Shown here piece after piece: positions 22,174-31,521 of a stretch of 47,884 nucleotides of DNA (its first letter is position 1; every line of letters starts with the position of its first letter). The stretch spans positions 1 to 47,884 of the forward strand of contig SIRX01000191.1 in NCBI GenBank assembly GCA_004563715.1, read 5' to 3'. The translations under genes and the position numbers were made by a program. This stretch comes from Actinomycetota bacterium. Its GTDB lineage: Bacteria; Actinomycetota; Rubrobacteria; Rubrobacterales; Rubrobacteraceae. The notes under the pieces are model-generated. The model searched no databases. It was given only the letters and a program-made list of their open reading frames with translations, and was not told where the DNA came from.

Positions 22174-25100
22174 TCAGCGGGTCCTGTAAGGCACTCGCAC
22201 CTTGACGAGCGTTCCCTTGTCGGGGATGCTCTTTATCTCCAGGTCGCCGGAGAGCTCTTCCACCCGCTCGCGCATGCCCGAGAGGCCCACGCCGCCCGTG
22301 GGCTCCCGGCGGGTGTCGAAGCCCCGGCCGTCGTCGTAGACCTCCATGTGTATTTGATCTCCCTGCCGGCACAGGCTTATGCGGACCGTCCGGGCACCGG
22401 AGTGGTGGCGCACGTTGGCCAGGGCTTCCTGCAGAACGCGCAACAACTCGACGCTGATCTCTTTCTGGATGTCCTGGGAGAAGTCGTCCGTGACGGAGAG
22501 CTTTATCTGGCGTTCGGGGGCCATCTGGCGGTTGAGCTCCACGAGCGCCTCGACCGCCCGGACGAACGGTTCTTCTTTCTCCTTGCGCAGGTCGTAGATG
22601 GCTTCCCGCAAGCCTCCGACGGCGCGCCGGAGGGCCTCGATCTCGGCGTCGAACCCGGCGACCAGGCCGTTTCCGGTGGACTCGACCTCTATAGCCTGCA
22701 GGCCCTGGAGGGCTCCCGCAAGGTCCTGGAGTACCGCGTCGTGCAGGTCGCGGGCGATCCGGCGCCGCTCGGCCTCCCGGATCTCCAGCAGCGAAGCCTC
22801 CGTTTTCTTGCGGGCGGTGAGGTCACGGTTGATGCTCAGCACCGCCGGGCGCCCCCGGTACTCGATCAGGGACGAGTTCACCAGCACGTTTATGGGGCTG
22901 CCGTCGTACCTGCGGTGGACCGTCTCGAAGTCCTCGTAGGAGCCGCGGACCAGCAGGATCTCCAGGTAGCGGCGGGCTTTCTGGCGGTCCAGAGAGAGCT
23001 TTTTCATGGTCATGCCTACAAAGGTATACCGCGGATAGCCGTACATCCTGCACGCGTTCTCGTTTACGTCCAGTATCTCGCGGTTCTGGGGATCGTAGAT
23101 GATGATCGCGTCGTTGGCCAGCTCGAAGAGCCGGCGGTACTCGCGTTCGGAGGTCCGCACGGCCTCCTCCGCCAGCCGCCGCTCGGTTATGTTTTCGTGT
23201 GCGATCACCACCCGCGGGGGATGCGTGTCGGGGAAGCGCGTTACCCGGCCGACGAACCAGCACGGACCCTCGGGACCGTGGCACGGGTACTCCCGGTCGA
23301 ACGACTCCAGGTTGCCGGAGAGCACTTCCCGTATACCCCGCGCAAAAGCCGCGGCGTCCTCTGCTCCGGACTCTGCGGTTCTCGCAGCGGCGTCGCAGAC
23401 TTCGAGGTAGTTGACGCCCTCCATCAGGCCCCCGACCACCGGCGTGTTGGAGCGGGCAAACCTCCGCCACGCTTCGTTGACGTCGATAATGATCCCCGAC
23501 TCGTCCAGTATGGCGATGTGGGCCGAGAGGCTGTTTATCGTGGAGCGGGAGAGAAGCTCGGACTTCCTCAGCGTTTCTTCGGCGTGCGCGCGTTCTATGG
23601 CCGTGGCGAGGACGTTGGCTATCGCCTGGAGGAAATTGATGTCGTCCTCGGTAAACTCCCGGCGGGTGGGCGTGTCCACGCCCAGCACGCCGTAAGGTCT
23701 CTGCTGGCCGTGAACTACCACGCTGGCCCCGCTGGTTATCCCGTGCTCCCGCTGCAGCTGGGAGGCGCTGAAGCGTTCTTCGGCCTGCAGGTCTCCGGTT
23801 ACAGCCGGCTCGCGGGTGAGCAGGGCATAGCCGGCCTGGGAGCTTGTGCCGGCGTTCACCGTGGCCCGCCCGACGTATCCTTTCTTCCAGCCGGTCCCCG
23901 TGCGCAGGAACAGGGTGCCCTCGTCGGAGTGCAGCTCCAGGAACTTGGTGTGCTCGACGCCCAGAGTCTGGGAGACGAGGGTCACGGCTTCGTCCAGGAG
24001 GAGGTGTAGGTCCACGCCGGCCAGCGCCCGCTGTCCCAGGCGGGCGACTATGGCCTGTTGCTGCTCCCGGTTGCGGAGGGCTTCTTCGGCCCGTTTGCGG
24101 TCGGTGATGTTCTCCAGCATGCCGATGGCGAAGTCGGGTTTCCCCTCAGGGGTGCGGATCAGTGAGACGTTCAGCCGGCCCCAGATGACGCGGCCGTCTT
24201 TCTTTACGTAGCGCCTCTCCACCTCGTAGCTCTCACGCTCTCCGGCGGCGAGTTCCCTGTGGAGCGCGGAGGTCTTGTCCAAGTCTTCCGGGTGGGCGAC
24301 GGCCGAGGAGTTCTTGCCCTCCAGTTCCTCCGCGCCGTAGCCCAGCAGCTTCTGCAGCGCGGGGTTGACCTGGAGAAAGCTCCCGTCGAGGCCGAGGATG
24401 GCGATGCCCGCCGCAGACCCCTCGAATATGGCCCGGAAACGGGCCTCGCTGTGCCGGATCTTCGCCAGCGACGCCGTCCGTTCGGCCAGCAGCTTCTTCT
24501 TGGCCTCGAACTCCGCCGTGTGGCTCATGGCGGCGGCGATCAGGCCCGCCATGAGTTGCAGGGTGTGAACGTCCCGGTCGTTGAAGGCGTGCGGCTCTGG
24601 CGAGAACGCGTTCAGCACGCCCACGACCCGCTGGGCGTGGTACAGGGGGACCACGAGCAGCGAGCGGGCGCCGAGCCGGCGGCAGGCTTCGCGGTCCACG
24701 CGCAGGTCTCGCTCTGTGTCGCCGGAGCGCATGATCTCTTTTTTCTGGATGCAAGCCCCGGAGAGGCTGCGGTCCATCTTGAGCCGGAGCCCGTAGTGTT
24801 TGCTCGCGGTTCCGCTACCGGCTTTCTGGACGACCTCGTCGTCCTCGACCAACTCCACGGAGGCTCCGGCGGCCCCCGTGAGCCGCTGCGTACGCTCCGC
24901 GATGAGGTTCATTACCGAGGAAAGGTCCAGGTCTGCGGCGGCGATCTCGTACTGGGTGGAGACGATCTCCGAGAGCCGCCGGGCGGTGTCTTGCAGGTCT
25001 TCCTCCACCTGCTTGCGCTCCGTGATGTCCTGGAGCTGGGCTATGTAGTACAGGGGTTTACCCCTGGCATCCCGAACTATAGAGACGCTCAGCGAGACCC

Positions 25101-26652
25101 AGACCGGAAGACCCTCGGCGTGGACGTAGCGTTTCTCAAGGTTGTAGCTGTCCAACTCGCCGCGTTCTATGCGCCGCGCGTAGTCGCCGCTGATCTCCCG
25201 GTCCTCGGGGTAGGTGAGCTCCATGTAGGTCTTGCCGAGCAACTCATCTTCGGGATAGCCCAGGATTTCGCCCAGCGCCCGGTTTACCTGCAGGTAGCGG
25301 CCTTCGAGGTTTACCAGGGCCATGCCAACCGGCGTGTTGTGGAAGGCGCTCCTGAAGCGTTCCTCCGCCTCACGGAGTTCCTCCTCGGTTCTCCGGCGCT
25401 CGGTGACGTCCCGGAAATAGACCGCCAGCCCGTCCTGGGAGGGGTAGGCGTGAACCTCGAACCAACCGTCCAGCGGCGCGTAGAACTCCTCGAAGTGCGC
25501 GGCCTCCTGGGTCTGTACGGCTTTCAGGTACTTGCGCTGAAACCTCGAGCCGACGATACCCGGATAGGCCTCCCAAACGCTGGTCCCCAGCAACTCTTCC
25601 CGAGGCCGGCGCAGGAGCTGTTCCGCGCGGCTGTTGAGGAACGTGAAGCGCCACTCGCGGTCGAGGGCGAAGAAGGCGTCGGTTATGCTCTCCAGGATGC
25701 TGGAGATGCGTTTGCTGAACTCTTGCAGACGGGCTTCGGCCAGCTTCTGCTCGGTGATGTCGAGTTTTACGCCCTGCCAGTAGCGGGTCCGGCCCTCAGT
25801 GTCCCAGACCAGCACCGCCTCGTCCCGGACCCACACGACCCGTCCGTCCTGGGCGACCATCCGGTACTCGGCTTTGAACGGTTCGCCGGTCCTGGTGGAG
25901 AGCTCTGTTTCATCGAAGACCCGGCTCCGGTCATCGGGGTGGATGATCCTCTCCCAGAGACCCGGGTCCTCCGCGAAGTCCTGTGGAGAGTAACCCAGCA
26001 CCTCTTCTATCTGGGGGCTGACGTACCGGGTGGAGCCCGGTTTGTCCAGGTCTCCCCCCGTGTAGATAATGGCGGGGACCCGCTCGACGAGCGCCTGATA
26101 GCGGTTTTGCGCCTCCCGCAGCTGGTTCTCGGCCCGCCGCCGCCCGGTGACGTCGCGTGAGACGGCCACGATCTCCCGCACCTCGCCGGAGTCCGGGGCC
26201 CGGATCGCACGGCTCGTCGTTTCGAACCACGTGTAGCCGCCGTCCCGGCGCCGGATGCGGTAGCTCACCGTGTACACGTCCGTTCCGGCGAGTATGGTCT
26301 CGTGGGAACGCTCCACGGCCCTCAAATCTTCGGGGTGGAGCAGCTCATAGGCGGAGCGGCCCACAAGCTCTTCGGGGTCGTAGCCGAGCAGGCTGCGGGC
26401 CGCGGGCGAGGCGTATGTATAGACACCCTCCGGGGTGTGGCGTGAGATCACGTCGGTCGCGTTGTCGGCCAGCAGCCGGTAGAGTTCTTCGCTTTCTACG
26501 AGGTCCCGGAGGCTTTTTTTCAGCCCGGCAAAGGAGCCTTCCAGGTCCGGGCAATCCTCGGATATCCGGCTTTCCAGCTCCTCCGCCAGACGCCGGATGT
26601 CCTCCCCGCCTGCCTGGCGGCTCGGGCTCTGGTGCCTCTCTGAGTGCCTCAC
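22174..26652 (-). CDS. Multi-PAS/GAF sensor histidine kinase (NarL-type transmitter)
   Basis: This 1492-residue kinase has no obvious membrane helix. Approximate order: PAS1 55-180, PAS2 180-310, PAS3 310-425, PAS4 425-550, GAF1 550-725, PAS5 730-860, GAF2 860-1030, PAS6 1030-1165, PAS7 1165-1290, HisKA_3 and HATPase_c to the end. Most PAS units end in the PAC signature D(I/V)T(E/G/D)R. The phospho-accepting His is in RRIARDLHDAVLQDLAGALQ, and the ATP lid contains GRGFDTR and GLSGMRERVEE. GTG start with GAGGAG upstream. Seven PAS and two GAF domains imply integration of several cytoplasmic signals; no ligand is evident (no clear haem or flavin motif). Confidence 0.93.
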   Translation of the reverse strand: MRHSERHQSPSRQAGGEDIRRLAEELESRISEDCPDLEGSFAGLKKSLRDLVESEELYRLLADNATDVISRHTPEGVYTYASPAARSLLGYDPEELVGRSAYELLHPEDLRAVERSHETILAGTDVYTVSYRIRRRDGGYTWFETTSRAIRAPDSGEVREIVAVSRDVTGRRRAENQLREAQNRYQALVERVPAIIYTGGDLDKPGSTRYVSPQIEEVLGYSPQDFAEDPGLWERIIHPDDRSRVFDETELSTRTGEPFKAEYRMVAQDGRVVWVRDEAVLVWDTEGRTRYWQGVKLDITEQKLAEARLQEFSKRISSILESITDAFFALDREWRFTFLNSRAEQLLRRPREELLGTSVWEAYPGIVGSRFQRKYLKAVQTQEAAHFEEFYAPLDGWFEVHAYPSQDGLAVYFRDVTERRRTEEELREAEERFRSAFHNTPVGMALVNLEGRYLQVNRALGEILGYPEDELLGKTYMELTYPEDREISGDYARRIERGELDSYNLEKRYVHAEGLPVWVSLSVSIVRDARGKPLYYIAQLQDITERKQVEEDLQDTARRLSEIVSTQYEIAAADLDLSSVMNLIAERTQRLTGAAGASVELVEDDEVVQKAGSGTASKHYGLRLKMDRSLSGACIQKKEIMRSGDTERDLRVDREACRRLGARSLLVVPLYHAQRVVGVLNAFSPEPHAFNDRDVHTLQLMAGLIAAAMSHTAEFEAKKKLLAERTASLAKIRHSEARFRAIFEGSAAGIAILGLDGSFLQVNPALQKLLGYGAEELEGKNSSAVAHPEDLDKTSALHRELAAGERESYEVERRYVKKDGRVIWGRLNVSLIRTPEGKPDFAIGMLENITDRKRAEEALRNREQQQAIVARLGQRALAGVDLHLLLDEAVTLVSQTLGVEHTKFLELHSDEGTLFLRTGTGWKKGYVGRATVNAGTSSQAGYALLTREPAVTGDLQAEERFSASQLQREHGITSGASVVVHGQQRPYGVLGVDTPTRREFTEDDINFLQAIANVLATAIERAHAEETLRKSELLSRSTINSLSAHIAILDESGIIIDVNEAWRRFARSNTPVVGGLMEGVNYLEVCDAAARTAESGAEDAAAFARGIREVLSGNLESFDREYPCHGPEGPCWFVGRVTRFPDTHPPRVVIAHENITERRLAEEAVRTSEREYRRLFELANDAIIIYDPQNREILDVNENACRMYGYPRYTFVGMTMKKLSLDRQKARRYLEILLVRGSYEDFETVHRRYDGSPINVLVNSSLIEYRGRPAVLSINRDLTARKKTEASLLEIREAERRRIARDLHDAVLQDLAGALQGLQAIEVESTGNGLVAGFDAEIEALRRAVGGLREAIYDLRKEKEEPFVRAVEALVELNRQMAPERQIKLSVTDDFSQDIQKEISVELLRVLQEALANVRHHSGARTVRISLCRQGDQIHMEVYDDGRGFDTRREPTGGVGLSGMRERVEELSGDLEIKSIPDKGTLVKVRVPYRTR

Positions 26653-27000
26653 GAGCTCCTCGCGGTGTCTCGCGCGCGAGCCGGACGCCGTGACCCGCTG
26701 TCTTCAGGCAACCCAGCCCTCCTTCCGGCCCCGCAGGTCGTTCGGTGGAAACCAACATTATATTCCCGGCACGAGCTGTCTTCTAGCACCGGGCCGTGTG
26801 ATTGGATCGTGTGATCGGATCACAAGGCCCGGGTCCCCGGGGGCCCGGGCCGGGTTTGGGTAATTTGACCTAAGTGCCATCCCCACATGTTCCGGTGGGC
26901 TCTGGTAGAGGATACAGTATATGGGGCAACCCGGCGACGGAGGGTAGGCTGTGGCCGGGGGGCGAAGGGGATCTGCTTCCGAGCAGGAGGAAGGCGAGTG
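26653..27000. promoter_or_regulatory. Regulatory intergenic region upstream of the histidine kinase
   Basis: These 348 nt separate divergent genes. The minus strand has a perfect -10 TATAAT at 26762-26757, about 105 nt before the kinase GTG, without a good -35. Two tandem 13-bp repeats, GTGTGATTGGATC (26796-26808) and GTGTGATCGGATC (26809-26821), lie upstream, and the second forms part of the palindrome TGTGATC-G-GATCACA (26810-26824). A GC-rich inverted repeat GGCCCGGG (26826-26833) / CCCGGGCC (26844-26851) follows. The TGTGA...TCACA halves recall CRP/FNR sites but the spacer is one base short. No gene is seen. Confidence 0.5.
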
Positions 27001-27312
27001 ATGCGGGTAATCGAGCGGGAACAGGCGCACTACGAGGTGCAGGAAGTTCCCTACGGGAAGGTCTACAGCTGGCGGCCCGAGCGCGTGCTCTTCGAGTGCG
27101 GGTGCGGGGAGCAACTGGTCTGGAAGGGTGGGCGTGCCCGGTGTCGTTGCGGCGCGACCTACGAGGATTTCGGTGAGAAAGAGCCGGAATCGCGGGCGGA
27201 AGAGGTTCTACACCCCTGGTTCAAAGAGTACGAGACCTGGCGGAAGGCGAAACTGGAGAACGGCCTCCGGCACGAGTACTACGGCTTTGTAGGAGTAAAA
27301 AATGGCGGATAA
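27001..27312 (+). CDS. Small zinc-ribbon-like protein of unknown function
   Basis: This 103-residue protein begins at ATG 27001, supported by GGAGGAAGG. Its centre, FECGCGEQLVWKGGRARCRCG, has two Cys-X-Cys knuckles suited to one zinc ion. The rest is polar with an aromatic tail (WFKEYETWRKAKLENGLRHEYYGFVG). The stop lies inside the next gene (11-nt overlap), so the two are coupled. No catalytic motif is seen; a nucleic-acid or protein-binding role would be a guess. Not the same family as the CxxC protein at 47285. Confidence 0.7.
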   Translation: MRVIEREQAHYEVQEVPYGKVYSWRPERVLFECGCGEQLVWKGGRARCRCGATYEDFGEKEPESRAEEVLHPWFKEYETWRKAKLENGLRHEYYGFVGVKNGG

Positions 27313-27697
27313 GGTAGCGGAAGCCCCGTTGGGTGGTGAGCAGTGGCTCACCGGCCACTCGGTGTTCGTGCGGCACCTGATCGCCCGCCGGGACAACAAC
27401 CGGCTCGGCCTGTTGACCCTGCCCACGCACGCTGGAGAGATGCTGCCGGTGTTCAGCACGGAGCTCGAAGCCCGGGCGTTTCTGCGCTTCGGCCTTTTCG
27501 GCGCGGGCTGGCAGGTTCGCGAGTCAACGGCGGGCGAGTTGATCTCGCTGCTGATGGGGCATATCGCGGACGTGGACCTGGTGTCCCTGGACCCGCCCCT
27601 GGCGGTCGCCCTAGATGGAGGCGCCCCGGTCGAGCTCACGAGCAAGAAGGACTTTATAAGCGCGCTCATGCGCGAGCCGCTCTTGATGTCGCTGTAG
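27302..27697 (+). CDS. Unknown protein with SseB-like N-terminal features
   Basis: This 131-residue soluble protein contains LTLPTHAGEMLPVFSTELEA followed by RAFLRFGLFGAGWQVRES, a pattern reminiscent of SseB-type domains (X-LPV-F-T) but too weak for a firm assignment. The ATG lies 11 nt inside the zinc-ribbon gene, implying translational coupling. A terminator follows 35 nt after the stop, so the two genes form a closed bicistron. Function unknown. Confidence 0.7.
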   Translation: MADKVAEAPLGGEQWLTGHSVFVRHLIARRDNNRLGLLTLPTHAGEMLPVFSTELEARAFLRFGLFGAGWQVRESTAGELISLLMGHIADVDLVSLDPPLAVALDGGAPVELTSKKDFISALMREPLLMSL

Positions 27698-27732
27698 CTG
27701 TTGTCGCAGCGTCCGGCCTCCGACTTTTAGGG

Positions 27733-27766
27733 AACGGTCCGGCCTCCTACGCCGGGCCGTTCTTTC
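27733..27766 (+). terminator. Terminator after the zinc-ribbon/SseB-like bicistron
   Basis: Stem AACGGTCCGGC (27733-27743) / GCCGGGCCGTT (27751-27761), 11 bp with one G-U pair, 7-nt loop, then CTTTCC. The U-tract is short. Confidence 0.7.
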
Positions 27767-27895
27767 CGGGCGGCCTTCGGCGGCGCCGTTTCTGTTAACC
27801 TGCACTGACTCGGACACTCTGAAGGACACTCTGAAAGTGCCGGGTTGGCGCTGGATCGCGTCCTTCTGGCGGTCGTAGAGGAAAGGTTTACGCTC

Positions 27896-29317
27896 GTGGA
27901 CGAGTTCGCTTTTATGGATGCCACAGCGCAGGCAACGCTGGTGCGCCGGGGCGAGGTCTCAGCGGAAGAGCTGGTCGAAGCCGCCATACGCACGATCGAG
28001 ACCCTCAACCCGGCCCTGAACGCGGTGGTCGCCACCATGTACGCCGAGGCCCGGGCCGGGTTGAGAACCGGCCTTCCGGACGCCGCGCCTTTCACCGGGG
28101 TCCCGTTCCTGGTCAAGGACCTCCGGGCCGCCTGCGCCGGAACGCCGATGACCTCCGGCTCCCGGTTCCTGCGGGGCTTCGTGCCGGACTACGATTCGGA
28201 GTTCGTCGCCCGCGCAAAGCGCGCGGGGCTCACGGTACTCGGGAAGACCAGCACCCCGGAGCTCGGGATACAGCCGACTACCGAGCCACGGCTGTTCGGG
28301 GCCTGCCGCAACCCGTGGGACCGGGGGCGTTCCCCGGGTGGCTCCAGCGGCGGGTCCGCCGCGGCGGTAGCCTCCGGGATGGTGCCGGTGGCCCACGCGA
28401 ACGACGGCGGGGGATCTATCCGCATCCCGGCCTCCTGCTGCGGCCTCTTTGGCCTGAAGCCCACCCGCGGCCGAACCACCCTCGCCCCCGACGACGACGT
28501 GGGCGGTCTCGTGGCGGAACACGCTGTAACCCGGTCGGTGCGGGACTCCGCCGCCCTGCTGGACGCCGTCTCTGGCCCCGCACCGGGCGACCCGTACTTC
28601 GCGCCCCCGCCGGAGCGCCCTTTTCTCCAGGAGGTTGGTGCGGACCCGGGCGTGCTCCGGGTGGCGTTCTCGGCCGTCGCGCCCCCGGGCGGGCCTCTGC
28701 ACGAGGACTGCGCGGCTGCGGCGCGCGAGGCGGCGGCGCTGTGCGCCGACCTGGGCCACGAAGTGGAGGAGACCGCCCCGGAATTCGACGCCGGAGCCGT
28801 GACGCGGGCCTTCGAGGTCATCTGGGCGGCGGGGGCCGCCGCGGGGGTGGACGGCGCGGCGCTCCTGCTGGGCCGGCGGCCGGAGCCGGACGAGCTGGAG
28901 CCGCTGACGTGGGCGCTCTACGAGAGGGGACGGAGCACGAGCGCCCCGGAGCATCTGCTCGCCGTCGCGACCCTGCGGCGAGCCGCCCGGGGCGTGGCGG
29001 CCTTTTTCACCCGTTACGACGTGTGGCTCACCCCGACGCTGGCCGAGCCTCCCGCGCCCCTGGGGGCCTTCGACACCCCTGAAGACCCCCTGCGAGGCTT
29101 CGAGCGCGGGTCGGAGTACACGCCGTTCGCCGCCGTCTGCAACGTCACCGGGCAGCCCGCGATGTCCGTGCCGCTGTACTGGAACGAGGTCGGGTTGCCG
29201 TTCGGGGTCCACTTCGCGGGTCGCTACGGCGATGAGGGGACCCTGTTCCGGCTGGCCGCGCAGCTCGAAGAGGCCCGGCCCTGGGCCGGGCGGCGGCCGC
29301 CGGACGCGGCGGTGTAG
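27896..29317 (+). CDS. Amidase signature family enzyme (NylA-like)
   Basis: About 473 residues with the amidase signature: Lys in [19 protein letters not shown], cis-Ser and nucleophile Ser within [20 protein letters not shown], and [20 protein letters not shown]. The N-terminal [20 protein letters not shown] resembles 6-aminohexanoate-cyclic-dimer hydrolases and related broad amidases. Start choice: GTG 27896 has GAGGAAAGG 9 nt upstream; TTG 27845 and ATG 27914 are alternatives. It is followed after 3 nt by a RidA-family gene, so the pair may process an amide and a reactive imine product. It is not GatA (no gatCB nearby). Confidence 0.9.
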   Translation: MDEFAFMDATAQATLVRRGEVSAEELVEAAIRTIETLNPALNAVVATMYAEARAGLRTGLPDAAPFTGVPFLVKDLRAACAGTPMTSGSRFLRGFVPDYDSEFVARAKRAGLTVLGKTSTPELGIQPTTEPRLFGACRNPWDRGRSPGGSSGGSAAAVASGMVPVAHANDGGGSIRIPASCCGLFGLKPTRGRTTLAPDDDVGGLVAEHAVTRSVRDSAALLDAVSGPAPGDPYFAPPPERPFLQEVGADPGVLRVAFSAVAPPGGPLHEDCAAAAREAAALCADLGHEVEETAPEFDAGAVTRAFEVIWAAGAAAGVDGAALLLGRRPEPDELEPLTWALYERGRSTSAPEHLLAVATLRRAARGVAAFFTRYDVWLTPTLAEPPAPLGAFDTPEDPLRGFERGSEYTPFAAVCNVTGQPAMSVPLYWNEVGLPFGVHFAGRYGDEGTLFRLAAQLEEARPWAGRRPPDAAV

Positions 29318-29320
29318 GCC

Positions 29321-29749
29321 GTGCATCACCGGTACAACATAACCAGCGGCACGGAGTGGGAGCGGGTGGTGGGCTACTCGCGGGCGGTGCGGCGCGGGCC
29401 GTTCGTGTACGTTTCGGGGACCACCGCGACCGACGGGACCGGCGGCATCGTCGGGGTGGGGGACCCCTACGCGCAGGCGGTGCAGGCGCTCAACAACATC
29501 CGGGTCGCGCTGCGGGCGGCGGGCGCGGACGTGGAGGACGTTGTCCGGACCAGGATCTACGTGACCGACATCGACGATTGGGAGAAGGTCGGTAAGGCCC
29601 ACGGCGAGATGTTCGGCGAGGTGAGGCCAGCCGCCACTCTCGTCGAGGTCCGGCGGCTTATCCGGCCGGAGATACTGGTGGAGATAGAGGCCGAGGCCGT
29701 GGTGCCCGAAGGGCGCGGCTACCGTTCCGGTGCTTCCGCCCGGCTGTAA
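29321..29749 (+). CDS. RidA (YjgF/YER057c/UK114) family protein
   Basis: This 142-residue trimeric-fold protein has the typical [15 protein letters not shown] start of the sheet, [20 protein letters not shown] helix and [20 protein letters not shown] end. The Arg that binds the substrate carboxylate in deaminase-active RidA (motif R-P-A-R) is Ala here (RPAAT), so imine hydrolysis of the classical kind is doubtful; it fits one of the Rid subfamilies without that Arg. GTG start 3 nt after the amidase stop, so the two are co-transcribed. Confidence 0.88.
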   Translation: MHHRYNITSGTEWERVVGYSRAVRRGPFVYVSGTTATDGTGGIVGVGDPYAQAVQALNNIRVALRAAGADVEDVVRTRIYVTDIDDWEKVGKAHGEMFGEVRPAATLVEVRRLIRPEILVEIEAEAVVPEGRGYRSGASARL

Positions 29750-29972
29750 GCGCGATACGTGTCTCTCGAATAGGGAACGCGCGGCGAACAACCACGTCCG
29801 TAGCACGGAGAATCGGAAAGAGATGTCCCGGGGAGAGCTTTTCGAGCCAAACGTCCTCCCGGGCACAGCCGGAGCGCGGGTGAATGAGACGCTGCAGCAG
29901 GGGATGGCCGGTCGGAGATAAGACCGGTTTCTGAAGGGCCGGAACTTCGATACAGATCCCGGTCCCCCAACT

Positions 29973-30015
29973 ACGGCTTCCGGACGTTACGCTCGTCCGG
30001 AAGCCGTCCTTTCTT
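29973..30015 (+). terminator. Terminator of the amidase-RidA operon overlapping the end of the DsbA gene
   Basis: Perfect 14-bp stem ACGGCTTCCGGACG (29973-29986) / CGTCCGGAAGCCGT (29994-30007), 7-nt loop, then CCTTTCTT. The last codons of the convergent DsbA-family gene lie in the stem. A weaker hairpin, CCGGTC (29908-29913) / GACCGG (29922-29927), sits upstream; the 223 nt after RidA hold no gene. Confidence 0.8.
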
Positions 30016-30646
30016 CCGAGATGGCGTCGAGCGCCCGGAGGAATGTTCCGGTTGGCTGGGCACCCGAGAGCCCGTAGCATCCGTCGAGGACGTAGAAGGG
30101 CACGCCGCCGATCCCCAGCCGCGCCGCCTCTGCCTGGGCGTCGCGCACCTCGCCTGCTTTGACTGCGCCCGTCAGGAAGGCGCGGGCCTCGTCCGCGTCG
30201 AGCCCGGCTTCCGCGGCCACCGCCGCCAGCTGGCCGGCGTCGTTCAGGTCGGCGCCCCGGGCGAAGTAGGCGTCGAACAGGGCGTTCGCCATCTCCCACG
30301 GACGTCCGCGGTCGGCGGCGAAAAGGATCAGACGGTGCGCGTCGGCGGTGTTGGGGGCGCTGGCGACGCGGCCGAAGTCGAAGCGTATACCTTCCTCCGC
30401 CCCGACCGCCGTCACATGCTGGAACGCCGCCCGGGCGTTCTCCTCGCCGCCGAACTTGCTCCGGGCGAACTCCGTCCACGGCGACCCTTCCGGTGGCATC
30501 TCCGGCCGGAGTTGGAACGGCCGCCAACGGCGTTCGACAGGTAGCTCCGGCCTCTCCGCCAGCGCCCGTTCCAGCCGTTTTTCGCCTATGTAGCACCACG
30601 GACAGACCACGTCAGCGTAGACGTCTAGCGTGACTTTATCTAGCAT
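29987..30646 (-). CDS. DsbA-family oxidoreductase (FrnE-like)
   Basis: This 219-residue thioredoxin-fold protein has an active site CPWC near residue 15 in YADVVCPWCYIGEKRL. The FRPF-like RRWRPFQLRPEMPPEG and GGVPFYVLDGCYGLSGAQP (cis-Pro loop) are typical of cytoplasmic FrnE/2-hydroxychromene isomerase-like proteins. No signal peptide. ATG 30646 is chosen because GGGAGGGGAGA is directly upstream; a frame open to 30760 is a spurious extension. Probable role in disulfide chemistry or oxidative-stress response; FrnE of Deinococcus is the known model. Confidence 0.92.
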   Translation of the reverse strand: MLDKVTLDVYADVVCPWCYIGEKRLERALAERPELPVERRWRPFQLRPEMPPEGSPWTEFARSKFGGEENARAAFQHVTAVGAEEGIRFDFGRVASAPNTADAHRLILFAADRGRPWEMANALFDAYFARGADLNDAGQLAAVAAEAGLDADEARAFLTGAVKAGEVRDAQAEAARLGIGGVPFYVLDGCYGLSGAQPTGTFLRALDAISEERTASGRA

Positions 30647-30846
30647 TCTCCCCTCCCTGCGGCCGGAGCGTGACCTTGCCGAGGGTCGCGCGGCCTTCCG
30701 TGGTCTCCTGCGGACAGATGCGCCTTGGCAGGCCTCGGCGGCGGCTTCGTCAGCTGCCACATGTCCGGTGCCTCCACTCTCTCCGGCCGCAGCATTCCGG
30801 GCCGCCGGGCCCGTGCATCCTCACCGCCCTCAAAGCCTCTCTCCTC

Positions 30847-31476
30847 TCAGTAGCTGATCATTGGTTTCTGTTGCAGGTACGTGTCGTCCTCGACCTGCCG
30901 CAGCATGAAGTCCGCCACGTCGGCCCGCGAGATCCTGGTCCCGCTGTTCTTGCCGACGTACCCGACGCGGTACGCACCCTTTTTCTCTCCCTCGGTGAGC
31001 ATCGGGCCGCGCACGACGACCCAGTCTAGCCCGCTCTTCTCGATAACCCGCGCGTGCCCCTCCGCGTCCTCCAGCACCTCCCGCTGCAACAGCCTGAGGA
31101 GTGCCGTGATCCCCCGGTCAAAGAGTTTGGGCTCGTCCCGCGGGTCCCGCACGCCCGCTCCCGTGAGGCTCACGAGCCGCCGCACGCCGTGCTTTTGCAT
31201 GGCGGCCACGATGTTCTCCGTGGCCGCCGTCTGCATGCCCTCCGGCGAGTCTTTACCGCGCCCTATAACGCTCAACACCGCGTCCGCGCCCGCCACCGCC
31301 CGGTCCACCGCCGCGGGGTCCGTCACGTCGCCCTCGGTCACCGCCAGCCGCCCGTGGTCCACGCCCAGCTTCGACGGGTCCCGGACGAACGCCACGACCT
31401 CGTGCCCCCTCTCCAGCGCCTGCTCTACGAGCGGCCGCCCCGTCCGGCCCGTCGCCCCGAAAACAGCCAGCTTCAT
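30847..31476 (-). CDS. NAD(P)-binding oxidoreductase (NmrA/atypical SDR type)
   Basis: This 209-residue Rossmann protein has the dinucleotide motif [20 protein letters not shown], then [20 protein letters not shown] and [20 protein letters not shown]. This is the NAD(P)H-quinone-reductase-like/YwnB-type group of atypical short-chain dehydrogenases, with no full Tyr-X3-Lys site. RBS GAGAGGAGG precedes the ATG. It is divergent from an HxlR regulator across 129 nt carrying a poly-A tract and operator, the usual arrangement for a regulator and an electrophile- or quinone-responsive reductase. Confidence 0.9.
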   Translation of the reverse strand: MKLAVFGATGRTGRPLVEQALERGHEVVAFVRDPSKLGVDHGRLAVTEGDVTDPAAVDRAVAGADAVLSVIGRGKDSPEGMQTAATENIVAAMQKHGVRRLVSLTGAGVRDPRDEPKLFDRGITALLRLLQREVLEDAEGHARVIEKSGLDWVVVRGPMLTEGEKKGAYRVGYVGKNSGTRISRADVADFMLRQVEDDTYLQQKPMISY

Positions 31477-31521
31477 GACCGCGCCTCCTCTCTAATTTCT
31501 CAGCTTGTAGGTTGCAGAGAG

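Noticed and set aside
24259-26160. 633-codon plus-strand open frame
   Set aside because: Lies opposite the PAS/GAF part of the histidine kinase; low-complexity translation with no recognisable domain.
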